64,000 bases of DNA, taken from NCBI GenBank assembly GCA_965224525.1, contig OZ245050.1:3658001-3722000 (forward strand), written 5' to 3'. Positions 55,943 to 64,000 of this stretch are shown here, one piece after another. Numbering within the stretch: position 1 is the first letter of the stretch; each line of letters starts with the position of its first letter. The notes below the pieces were generated by a model that did not search any database, had not been told where the DNA came from, and saw only the letters and a program-made list of their open reading frames with translations. Position numbers and translations under genes: made by a program. This stretch comes from Granulosicoccus sp036478565 (GTDB lineage Bacteria; Pseudomonadota; Gammaproteobacteria; Granulosicoccales; Granulosicoccaceae).

Positions 55943-57721
55943 CTACAACCAAACCAGCATCAACATCGGTACTGCTACTGTGATGATGACCACATCCAGC
56001 GGCAGACCTAGCCGCCAGTAGTCGCCGAAGGCATACCCACCAGGCCCCATCACCAAGGTATTAGACTGATGACCGATAGGTGTTAGGTAAGGGGACGCCG
56101 CACCAATTGCAACGGCCATTAAAAATGCATCCGGTGGCAAGCTCAGGCCGTTCGCAAGGCTGAATGCAATGGGCGCCATCAGCACCGCTGTCGGCGTATT
56201 GTGCACCAGATCAGACAGCATCATAGACGTGGCTATCAGTAAAGCCAATAGCATCCAGAGTGGAATGCCGCCAGCCACTTCCAGCAAACCACCTGCAATC
56301 AGATCTGTAGTGCCCGTCGATTGTAGTGCCTCTCCTACAGGGATCAAAAAACCCAGCAGCACGATGATGGGCCATTCAATACTGCGATAGGCATCTCTCA
56401 GAGAAACCATTCGTAGCAAAACCAACACGCCAACAACGGTTGTAAAAGCGATCTGAACAGGCACCAGGCCGATAGCGGCCGCTATTATGCCAATGGCGAA
56501 AACAGTCGGAATCAGTAACATGCCGCGCTTGCGAGTTATATCAACACCACGGTTTTTCAGTGCCAGACAACCCAGACTTGCACAGGCCTGACTCAACGCA
56601 GTGTTTTCCCCCTGTAGTAGTAATACGTCACCAACCCTAAAGCGGACCAGTTTCAAACGTGCTCGAGAGCGATGGCCTTCCCTTGCAACAGCTAACAGAT
56701 TTATACCAAAGCGTCGGTGCATGGCAAGCCCGCGAATCGACAAACTTTCGAGCTGTGAGTTCGGCATGACAACGGCTTCGATGACACGCACATCCGGCGA
56801 GTTGAGACTGGCGGTATCGATTTCCTCGGCTCCCGCATCAACCAGATCTGGATCAGTAAACAACGGTTGCAATGCATCACTGTCGCCCTCCAGAATCAGT
56901 ACATCGCCAGCCTGCAATTGTTCAATAACAGGCGGGGCCAGCCGCCGTCTGTCATTGCGCACAATCGCCATGACTGACACTTCGTTCTCGCAACGCTGCT
57001 CCAGATCTCCAACGGCCGAACCAACCAGTGGAGAGTTGGCTGGTATACGCACCTCAGTCATATAACTTGCCACATGAAAAGGCTGTCCGTCTTCCTCCCC
57101 ATCTGTTGCTGCCTGTTTTGGCAGGAATCGCCAGCCAAACAACACTACAAAGGCCATACCACACAGCGCAACAACAAGACCAACGGCAGCAAAATCAAAC
57201 ATGCCAAACGACTCCCCGACTTGCTCAGAGCGAAACGTTGCTATTATGATGTTTGGCGGCGTACCGATCAGGGTGACCAGCCCGCCCAGCAAACTGGCAA
57301 ATGACAATGGCATGAGCAGCTGTGATGGCGACCTACCTGCCTTACGAGCATCTCGCATGGTGACCGGCAGCATCAATGCCAGTGCGCCAATATTGTTCAT
57401 GAATGCAGATAGAAATGCTGTAATCAGGCAGTTGCCCGCCAGCTGCTTGATCAAGCTTCCGCGTGCATACGAGAGAATTTTTAAAAACAATTCAACCACG
57501 CCTGAAGCCTGCAAAGCCTGACTGATGACCAGCACCGAGGCAACCGTGATAACCGCGGGGTGTGAAAATCCATCAAAAGCATGTTCCACTGGAATAAGCC
57601 CGGCATACACGGCAGCCATCAGCGCAATACCTGCCACCACGTCGAATCGCCAGTAGTTCCAGACAAACAACACCATGGCCCCGCCAAGGATAACGACAAT
57701 ACTTATCTGATCAATCGTCAT
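55943..57721 (-). CDS. SLC13/DASS-type permease with two TrkA-C domains
   Basis: 592 residues from the ATG at 57721, which has AGGAGG seven bases ahead; the frame is open to 57805 without membrane character. About eleven membrane helices are split by a cytoplasmic pair of RCK_C/TrkA-C domains (residues about 210-370, 'SYMTEVRIPANSPLVGSAVG', 'VVMPNSQLESLSIRGLAMHR'). The DASS signatures 'MNNIGALALMLPV', 'IGTPPNIIIATF' and 'NTPTAVLMAPIAFS' are present. Members move dicarboxylates, sulfate or other anions coupled to Na+ or H+; the substrate here is not decidable. It is convergent with the preceding GGDEF-EAL gene. Confidence 0.85.
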   Translation of the reverse strand: MTIDQISIVVILGGAMVLFVWNYWRFDVVAGIALMAAVYAGLIPVEHAFDGFSHPAVITVASVLVISQALQASGVVELFLKILSYARGSLIKQLAGNCLITAFLSAFMNNIGALALMLPVTMRDARKAGRSPSQLLMPLSFASLLGGLVTLIGTPPNIIIATFRSEQVGESFGMFDFAAVGLVVALCGMAFVVLFGWRFLPKQAATDGEEDGQPFHVASYMTEVRIPANSPLVGSAVGDLEQRCENEVSVMAIVRNDRRRLAPPVIEQLQAGDVLILEGDSDALQPLFTDPDLVDAGAEEIDTASLNSPDVRVIEAVVMPNSQLESLSIRGLAMHRRFGINLLAVAREGHRSRARLKLVRFRVGDVLLLQGENTALSQACASLGCLALKNRGVDITRKRGMLLIPTVFAIGIIAAAIGLVPVQIAFTTVVGVLVLLRMVSLRDAYRSIEWPIIVLLGFLIPVGEALQSTGTTDLIAGGLLEVAGGIPLWMLLALLIATSMMLSDLVHNTPTAVLMAPIAFSLANGLSLPPDAFLMAVAIGAASPYLTPIGHQSNTLVMGPGGYAFGDYWRLGLPLDVVIITVAVPMLMLVWL

Positions 57722-57841
57722 GACATCCTCCTGGCTGTTTACCTTCGTACCTGGTCTTTGAAAAAAACTTATATAAGCTGCTTGTCTGGAGACGTTACAA
57801 AACAATGGCTTGCTCAGATCTTCATGTAGTAGACACGCCTC

Positions 57842-59758
57842 TCATGGCGCGCTACCACTTTGCCATTCAGCATAAAAATAACGCGAGTCCGTATAGGGTG
57901 CAAAGCCTATTTGATATCGAAATCGAGTGCGCGGCACCTGGTTCCCCGGCACTTCGAACACAACCCGCGATTCTGCTCCCTGCCCCCCATCCACGTTCGT
58001 CAATCGACCACGGGATACCGGGTCAACCGACGACGTAAGCTGGGTATCGCTTGCCACTCGAATAAGATAGCGATCCGGTAGAGTTGACGCTGTCTCACTA
58101 TCCTGTGAATCTTCAATATTCACTCGCGCCTCTATACGAACGATACCTTTCGCCGCATCGCGTGTAACAACAATGTTATCGAAAGTCGGAAAAGCGGATG
58201 GTTCGACAGTTTCCAGAACAGCTTTCATCTGTTTACGCCAATTGGCATTGACCTGTTCAAGTTCACAACCAATATGCTGGAAAGTATCCCGCCAGAATCG
58301 GCTCGCGGACATGTCTTTCCGCGCCTCCTTACGACCGGCAGCACGCAAGAAATCTCCCAATACAGCCTTGCCGCAGGTATCCACCAATGCGACCGTCCAG
58401 AGATCACCCAGACTGTAATACAGCTCGGGGTCGAAACGACTGCCAAACGCCGAATCATCGATCAGATCATCAAATCGAATGTTCTGCCTGTCCCAGGCAA
58501 CAGCCGCTATTTCCCAGTTGCTGGCACGTCGACTCTGCTCAGGCACGACGATGAATGATGTGTATTGCGCCATGCCTTCTATAAAAAACCGGGTGGCACT
58601 AAAATAGCGCGACAGTGCCCGATCCGACTCAACGGACTGCAGAACGTGTGTCGTCTCGTGACTCAATACACGTCGCTGTGAAATACTTTCACTGAAACTG
58701 GTCATGTCCATCTGGATCTTCTTCCACTTGGCAATCCCTGCTGCATGCTCGCTTGATGCAGTCAGATCAACACGAATTTTCGGCAAAGAGGTAACACCCA
58801 GCAACTCACCAAGCTTTTCCAAATCTTGTTCGGCATGCGCCTGAACAAAATCTACACTGACAGTATCAGCCGCGTTATAGACAAATCGGTAGTGATCAGT
58901 TGCGCTCACGACAAACTCACCGCCTTTAACATCACCGGTTCCCACTCCCACACGGTAAACGAGAGCAATTGCTAGTAGTGAAAAACCAGCAAGTACAAAA
59001 AATCCCTGCAACAGTTTGCCACCGCGACTCGAAACCTTGCCACCCGTGTGGCTCGATTCGGTTCGGTTCCACAAACGATAACCAATGAACAGCATCACAA
59101 TTGCGACCAATACATGCACAACGATCGCCGCCCGATCGACAATCAACACTGACCCGTCATATTCATTTGACAGTATACGAAACACACTCCAGAGTCCGGC
59201 GGATCCGAACTGACTCTCGAATATCATGAGCAGCAAAAGATAAATCGCATAAATAACAAAACCTGTGGTGCGAAACCACGACAGCACAACACCGTGAGAA
59301 AGAATGACAAACGCAAACACACAGTCTCGCCATAAAAATGTCGACCAGACTTGCGGGTAAAAACGACCACCAATGGATTCCGGATTGCTCGACAGCATCA
59401 CGGTATCCAACCCGTAGGAGAACAGGTTGACCAGACACAACAATAGCCAGGCAGAAAACACCTTGGCCAGATAGATTACCGGTCTTGAAACAGGTAGTGC
59501 TCGAAGAAAGTCGATGGTGGACTCATCGTGCTCACGCGGAAACAAACTCCAGGCCGTGACTAGCGAAAACAGGATCGTGAACACGGCAGCGAACGCACTG
59601 GTACCAGGATCACAATAGGCTTCACACCAACCGCTGAAGGTTTCCTCATCAAAGCGTGATGTCAGGCCCAAGGCAAAATAACTGAGCAATATGACCGCTA
59701 TCCACAACCAGCCTATTGGCAGCAATTGGCGAAATTCCTTGTAGATCAGGCGGCTCAT
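57842..59758 (-). CDS. ABC-2 permease fused to a gluzincin-like metallopeptidase domain
   Basis: 638 residues. The N-terminal half has an ABC-2 permease pattern, with about six membrane helices and the linker 'LRALPVSRPVIYLAKVFSAW'. A seventh helix (about 258-273) leads to a periplasmic domain with an intact zinc motif: 'SHETTHVLQ' (His367, Glu368, His371) and Glu394 in 'FFIEGMAQYTS', the HExxH plus Glu pattern of M1-type gluzincins and the MA-like family. The start ATG overlaps the previous stop (ATGA). It is third in an operon with an ATPase and a paralogous permease. Transported or cleaved substrate unknown; export coupled to processing is one possibility. Confidence 0.82.
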   Translation of the reverse strand: MSRLIYKEFRQLLPIGWLWIAVILLSYFALGLTSRFDEETFSGWCEAYCDPGTSAFAAVFTILFSLVTAWSLFPREHDESTIDFLRALPVSRPVIYLAKVFSAWLLLCLVNLFSYGLDTVMLSSNPESIGGRFYPQVWSTFLWRDCVFAFVILSHGVVLSWFRTTGFVIYAIYLLLLMIFESQFGSAGLWSVFRILSNEYDGSVLIVDRAAIVVHVLVAIVMLFIGYRLWNRTESSHTGGKVSSRGGKLLQGFFVLAGFSLLAIALVYRVGVGTGDVKGGEFVVSATDHYRFVYNAADTVSVDFVQAHAEQDLEKLGELLGVTSLPKIRVDLTASSEHAAGIAKWKKIQMDMTSFSESISQRRVLSHETTHVLQSVESDRALSRYFSATRFFIEGMAQYTSFIVVPEQSRRASNWEIAAVAWDRQNIRFDDLIDDSAFGSRFDPELYYSLGDLWTVALVDTCGKAVLGDFLRAAGRKEARKDMSASRFWRDTFQHIGCELEQVNANWRKQMKAVLETVEPSAFPTFDNIVVTRDAAKGIVRIEARVNIEDSQDSETASTLPDRYLIRVASDTQLTSSVDPVSRGRLTNVDGGQGAESRVVFEVPGNQVPRTRFRYQIGFAPYTDSRYFYAEWQSGSAP

Positions 59759-61713
59759 TGCACGGCCAGCCGTTTAACTGCCAGGCGCAACGGTTGATGC
59801 AAATGTTCCGTCTCGTACTCCAAAGCCACGTACACACGATCACCCGGCGCGTAGCGACTACTGATGCTGTGTATTTTGTCGCCATAGGCACACGACTGCT
59901 CATCCATATTGTCATCGCGCACTTCAAACTCGGTATCAAACGGCCCTATCAGCTCATGTTTGAGCAAGCAGCTACCGGCGAACACAAATCCGGATTCGCC
60001 TGCTACATCCGATGTGTTGTTAACTGTTTTTTCAGCGGTAGCACTTTGCAACGGTTGGTAACCGCCATACAGATGATGCACACCGCTGCTATCGGTTACT
60101 GACTCCACCACACCGTCAAACGCAGGTATTTGTGCGCTGATGGCAAGCACCGACGGCTGCCCGGCCTGTTGCATGACCCAGGTACGCCAGCCTTGATCGA
60201 ATTCCTGCCATTCCAGACCTGTTATGTTGCGGAATCGCTCAACAGAAGATCGTCGTCGATCACGTATCGCAGCCAATGCGTTTTCGCCCACAGACTTTGT
60301 CAGGAATTCTCGCGCCAGCTGTACCACCACCTCTGTGCCCTTTTCTTCTTCAAGGTAACTCATTGCGCTCCAGGCAAGCGCCTCAGCTGTCGGATAAGCA
60401 AATTCGTCTGCCATCAATTGCCACTGATGTACCAGGTCATAACCCGCAGGCATACGATCAAGCGCAAATTGCGCTCGCGCAAGCAGTTCATCAGCATGTG
60501 TCGTTCGTAATTCGCGATAGCCTTGCTCGACCCACCACCGGGTAAACCCGTCCAGCACCCAATGATAGGGCTCGAACGGTGCACGGTTACCACTGAAATA
60601 TGTCAGTGCCCCGTGCAATACGACTGCTTCCATAATGGCGTCATCATAGGCATCGTGCTCAAGCCAGTTGGCCGTGATAAAAACACCGTCCAGCGTTGAA
60701 TAGTCGATATCATGTTTTTCGCGATCAGCATCCAGCGCCAGACGAACCGATGGCATTTGCACCAAACCAAGCCTCGCTTGCATTGCAGTCAGTGAATCCT
60801 GCATAAGTGTCAATTGTGTCTCGCCTGCTTCTCGATACTCCGGCTCCAGGTATGACACAGACACAGCCGGATCAGTTACCCGAAGTACAAAATCGCCACT
60901 GAACTCGAAAGACTCTTGCAGTGATTTTTCAACCAGTGTTGAAAAAACCAACAGACCACCTATGACCAGGATGCTAAGCGCCACATAGTCACGGCGAGTC
61001 ATTGGCCGCGCGAGACGATCCGCAACCGAACCTTCACCAACTCGCGCCAGGACAAACCCTGATAAAGTGAATGCAAATGACAATACCAGCGTCCATGCAA
61101 TGTCTTTCCACGGCACAATGTCGCGTTCAAATACGAACAGTTGGTCGTCCATCAATGCAAATGGGGAAAAACGAGATTGATCAATACCTGGATAGTAAAT
61201 CATCAGCATGACAAAGCCGATGGTCACTAGATACAGACCAATACGCAAATGACCACACAAGCTGAAGCAGAATACGATACTCCAGTACAGCGACACCATG
61301 ACCAGGGTTTTGCCCAGCATCAAAAAAATATAGGGGCCGTCAACATCCTCAATGATGCCTGCCATGTACGCAGCGATCATAATCATGGCGGCGCTCAATA
61401 GGGAAAGGAATGCGAATCCAAGCAGGTACTTCAATACCAATGGCAGCACACCACCCACTGGCAGTGCTTCGACAAACAGACGTGTACCGCTGAGATACTC
61501 GCGTACGATCAAACGATTACCAACAATCAGCGTGATTAGTGGTAGAAATGTGATCAGTGAGAAACGCACGACTTCAAACGGGCTCATGCTATAGGCTGCG
61601 GCGCGGTTTTGCGCAAGGGCCAATAGCACAATGGCAAACGTACCCACGCTGAGTACCAATGCAGCACCCAGGTGTTCGCGTGCTTCCTTGCCGAGAAGCG
61701 ATGCAATAGCCAT
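59755..61713 (-). CDS. ABC-2 permease fused to a degenerate gluzincin-like domain
   Basis: About 652 residues from the ATG at 61713, five bases after the ATPase stop; its opening 'MAIASLLGKEAREHLGAALV' aligns with that of the next gene ('MSRLIYKEFRQLL'), so this start is preferred over 61740 or 61764. It has about six membrane helices, then a periplasmic domain paralogous to that of the next gene. The zinc motif is lost: HExxH reads 'HGALT' and the third ligand Glu is Asp in 'WVLDGFTRWW'. It is therefore probably an inactive partner that forms a heterodimer with the 57842-59758 protein over the shared ATPase. Confidence 0.82.
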   Translation of the reverse strand: MAIASLLGKEAREHLGAALVLSVGTFAIVLLALAQNRAAAYSMSPFEVVRFSLITFLPLITLIVGNRLIVREYLSGTRLFVEALPVGGVLPLVLKYLLGFAFLSLLSAAMIMIAAYMAGIIEDVDGPYIFLMLGKTLVMVSLYWSIVFCFSLCGHLRIGLYLVTIGFVMLMIYYPGIDQSRFSPFALMDDQLFVFERDIVPWKDIAWTLVLSFAFTLSGFVLARVGEGSVADRLARPMTRRDYVALSILVIGGLLVFSTLVEKSLQESFEFSGDFVLRVTDPAVSVSYLEPEYREAGETQLTLMQDSLTAMQARLGLVQMPSVRLALDADREKHDIDYSTLDGVFITANWLEHDAYDDAIMEAVVLHGALTYFSGNRAPFEPYHWVLDGFTRWWVEQGYRELRTTHADELLARAQFALDRMPAGYDLVHQWQLMADEFAYPTAEALAWSAMSYLEEEKGTEVVVQLAREFLTKSVGENALAAIRDRRRSSVERFRNITGLEWQEFDQGWRTWVMQQAGQPSVLAISAQIPAFDGVVESVTDSSGVHHLYGGYQPLQSATAEKTVNNTSDVAGESGFVFAGSCLLKHELIGPFDTEFEVRDDNMDEQSCAYGDKIHSISSRYAPGDRVYVALEYETEHLHQPLRLAVKRLAVQ

Positions 61714-61717
61714 TGCG

Positions 61718-62680
61718 CTATTGCTCAACCCGGTTGGCATTCGAAACCACAGCGATAAACACATCCTCCAGCGTCATGATGTCATGACGCCATCCGGGCA
61801 ACAGTTGCTCTACTTGCACGACAGGCGCTGTACCAGAAAATTGCAAAGTCATCCAGTGTCTGCCTTGCCTCTCTCCTTCCTGCAGAATGCGCAGTCGTGA
61901 CTGGGCAAATTCGCCTGGCAAACTGCCCTCGACCCAATTGCGCGCATCGATCGACCAGGTCGCCATGCTGTCACGCAATGGGTGCAGCGTACCTTCGTAC
62001 ATAGTGCGACCGGCCTCGACGATACCGATGCGCGTGGCAACCGCTTCAATTTCATCAATCAGATGCGTGGAAAAAAAGGTTGTTGCACCATCACGTGTCG
62101 TTTGCTCGCGAACCAGATCCAGAAATTCACGCCTGGCAACCGGATCCATGCCAGCAGTGGGTTCATCCAGAATGAGTAAATCTGGCCTGGTTGCCAGAGC
62201 CAGTGACAACGCTAGCTTCGCCTTCATGCCGCCCGAAAATGTACCGACCCGTCTTTTCGGCGGCAAGGCGAAATCGTCCATCAACTGCCGATAACGGCGC
62301 TCATCCCAACGCGGGTAAAAACCACGGACAAAGCGCGACAATACCCGCGGCGTCATCCAAGGGTACATGTTCTGTTCCTGGGCCACATAACCAATGCGCT
62401 GACGCGCTGCGATGACATCATCGGCCAATGGCTCCCCAAATAGCCGGACAGTGCCGTCATCAGCTCGGGTAATGCCCATCAGAATGCGGATAGCTGTTGA
62501 CTTCCCAGCGCCATTACGCCCAAGAAAGCCAAAAACTTCTCCCGGTTGAACGCTCAGGCTCAAACCATCCAACACAGACAATGAGCCAAAACTCTTGCGT
62601 ATGTTTTGCAGCTCGATAACCGCCCGGCTGTCGACGCGCTCGGTGGCTTCGGGGCGGACATTTGCAGGCATCACAGACAT
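61718..62680 (-). CDS. ABC transporter ATP-binding protein
   Basis: 320 residues from the ATG at 62680 ('MSVMPANVRPEATER'), with AGGAAG eleven bases ahead; the frame is open to 62824 over the end of the preceding gene, but that part is not needed. Walker A 'GFLGRNGAGKSTAIR', Q-loop 'YVAQEQNMYPWMTP', signature 'GTFSGGMKAKLALSLALA', Walker B 'LLILDEPTAGMDP' and H-loop 'FFSTHLIDE' are all intact. It is first in a three-gene operon with two ABC-2 permeases. The unusual C-terminal extension (from about 225) is typical of ABC-2 ATPases. Confidence 0.93.
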   Translation of the reverse strand: MSVMPANVRPEATERVDSRAVIELQNIRKSFGSLSVLDGLSLSVQPGEVFGFLGRNGAGKSTAIRILMGITRADDGTVRLFGEPLADDVIAARQRIGYVAQEQNMYPWMTPRVLSRFVRGFYPRWDERRYRQLMDDFALPPKRRVGTFSGGMKAKLALSLALATRPDLLILDEPTAGMDPVARREFLDLVREQTTRDGATTFFSTHLIDEIEAVATRIGIVEAGRTMYEGTLHPLRDSMATWSIDARNWVEGSLPGEFAQSRLRILQEGERQGRHWMTLQFSGTAPVVQVEQLLPGWRHDIMTLEDVFIAVVSNANRVEQ

Positions 62681-62771
62681 AAGTGAATCGACTTCCTGTT
62701 CAGGACAAGTGCCGATGGTAACGTGCCTTTGCCCTTGTTTGGGCAGTTCCTGCACAATCAATCCCCGGCAT

Positions 62772-63866
62772 TCAGGCTGGTGGCAACAGTACCGGTCCAT
62801 GCGCGGCAAACAGCACACCAACATCGCTGCCTGCTACTGGCACACGTGTAACGTTTTCACTGACGATAAACACCACCGCTTCCGCTGTTCTCACCCGGTA
62901 TTCCATATGGCTGCCAACATAAGTGCTTTTTTCCAGCACACCTGGCAACGAGTTTTCAGCATGTTTGTCGGCCAGGCTGACACGACCAGGTCGCACGGCC
63001 AGACGTGCCGCACCGGTGCCGAGCCCGCGAGCATCCAGTGTTATTTTCACCGGGCCAATACTGATCTCAGCCAGATTTCCCCGAATGGCATCGATGTGCA
63101 CATCCAGCAAGTTGGCCTCACCAATAAAATCAGCGACGAATTCACTCGCCGGCGCTTCATACAATTCCCGCGGTGTTCCGATCTGCGCAATGCCGGCATC
63201 TTTCATGACAATGATGCGATCTGAAACCGCCAACGCCTCCTCCTGATCGTGCGTCACATACACAACTGTCAAACCAAGACGCGTCTGGATATCCCGTATG
63301 TCCTCGCGAACCTGGCGGCGTAGTTTGGCGTCCAGATTCGACAGGGGTTCGTCAAATAACAACACCTGCGGCTCCAGTACAAGAGCACGTGCCACTGCGA
63401 CGCGCTGCTGCTGTCCACCTGAGAGCTCACTCGGCAACCGCTTGTCATAACCCGCCAAACCGACCAGAGCCAACCCTTCCGTTGCGCGCTCTTGAATTTC
63501 GGGTTTACTGATGCCCGAAACCTTCAGCCCATAAGATACATTTTCGAACACCGACATATGTGGAAACAGGGCATAGGATTGAAACACCATGGTGACATCG
63601 CGGTCAGTAGCGGGCAAGGATGTCACGTCCCTGTCGCCTATCATGATTTTCCCTTCAGTTGACATTTCGAGCCCGGCTATCATGCGCAGCGTGGTGGTTT
63701 TGCCGCAGCCCGATGGCCCAAGCAAGGTCACCAGCTCGCCAGCTTCAACACGCAGCGATACGTTATCGACTGCGCGCACTGTGCCGTCGTATACCTTGCT
63801 GACGTTGCGAAACTCAACAGACGCTGCATGCCCTGAGGGTGTTCGGATGTCCGTGGAATCATTCAT
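62772..63866 (-). CDS. PotA/FbpC-type ABC importer ATP-binding protein
   Basis: 364 residues. Walker A 'LLGPSGCGKTTTLRMIAGLE', Q-loop 'MVFQSYALFPHMSVFENVSY', signature 'ELSGGQQQRVAVARALV', Walker B 'QVLLFDEPLSNLDA' and H-loop 'VYVTHDQEEAL' are intact. A TOBE regulatory region occupies the last 120 residues. The family serves polyamine, iron(III) or related importers; the substrate cannot be set from this gene alone. Its ATG overlaps the stop of an upstream permease gene that runs off the window, so it is the distal gene of that operon. Confidence 0.92.
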   Translation of the reverse strand: MNDSTDIRTPSGHAASVEFRNVSKVYDGTVRAVDNVSLRVEAGELVTLLGPSGCGKTTTLRMIAGLEMSTEGKIMIGDRDVTSLPATDRDVTMVFQSYALFPHMSVFENVSYGLKVSGISKPEIQERATEGLALVGLAGYDKRLPSELSGGQQQRVAVARALVLEPQVLLFDEPLSNLDAKLRRQVREDIRDIQTRLGLTVVYVTHDQEEALAVSDRIIVMKDAGIAQIGTPRELYEAPASEFVADFIGEANLLDVHIDAIRGNLAEISIGPVKITLDARGLGTGAARLAVRPGRVSLADKHAENSLPGVLEKSTYVGSHMEYRVRTAEAVVFIVSENVTRVPVAGSDVGVLFAAHGPVLLPPA

Positions 63867-64000
63867 GTTGACGAGCCTCTGGTGTTGGTCTTGCCAACCA
63901 GCAATTGCATCAATGAAACGATAAGCAGCATGACGACAATCAATACCGTCGAATAGGCTATCGCGATACCATAATCGTTGTTTTCAACACGCCCGATGAT
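63863..64000 (-). CDS. ABC importer permease (C-terminal end only)
   Basis: The minus-strand frame is open from the right edge to a TGA at 63865-63863 that overlaps the ATPase ATG. About 45 residues are visible: 'NNDYGIAIAYSTVLIVVMLL' then a membrane helix and a short basic end ('LLVGKTNTRGSST'), as at the C-terminus of binding-protein-dependent permeases with a PotA/FbpC-type ATPase. The rest lies beyond 64000. Confidence 0.8.
   Translation of the reverse strand: MIGRVENNDYGIAIAYSTVLIVVMLLIVSLMQLLVGKTNTRGSST

Overview
The window is chromosomal DNA from a Gram-negative, marine-type gammaproteobacterium with roughly even base composition. Several gene orders typical of gammaproteobacteria support this: minCDE; the ygfB-pepP-ubiH row divergent from a ZapB-like gene, zapA, 6S RNA and the 5-formyl-THF cyclo-ligase gene; and rpsP-rimM-trmD-rplS. 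The genus cannot be fixed from the sequence alone. No tRNA, rRNA, CRISPR array, prophage or intact insertion sequence was seen.

Region by region. 1-3.3 kb: the end of minC, then minD, minE, an outer-membrane porin with its terminator, and bolA. 3.5-17.9 kb: housekeeping genes, namely a lytic transglycosylase, trhO, a small SAM methyltransferase, adk, a hydrolase, the ygfB-pepP-ubiH-clcA row, the division genes with 6S RNA, ilvA and rpiA. 18.1-21.1 kb: a small decayed accessory patch with a frameshifted M14 carboxypeptidase carrying three C-terminal repeat modules, and the remnant of an integrase-type transposase. 21.1-32.5 kb: a CHASE2 histidine kinase with its response regulator, hslR-pcnB-folK-deoxynucleoside kinase, ycgL, htpG and the rpsP operon.

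32.8-55.9 kb is the most striking part. Five minus-strand genes run GAF-HlyD, PqqD-like/M50 peptidase/HlyD fusion, truncated SecA-like ATPase, HlyD adaptor, and a 3609-residue protein with an LEPR-like N-terminal motif, DUF4347, a beta-helix of about 30 repeats and cadherin-like domains. A GGDEF-EAL protein follows as a sixth gene. Four of the five junctions are ATGA or 8-base overlaps and the remaining gap is 18 bases, so this is almost certainly one operon. A second GGDEF-EAL gene is divergent from its 5' end, and a perfect CRP-type palindrome lies between them. I infer a dedicated export and display machine for a giant surface protein under c-di-GMP and perhaps cAMP control.

55.9-64 kb: an SLC13-type transporter, a three-gene ABC-2 system whose two permeases each carry an extracytoplasmic gluzincin-like domain (one with intact zinc ligands, one degenerate), and the start of a PotA/FbpC-type importer operon cut by the right edge.
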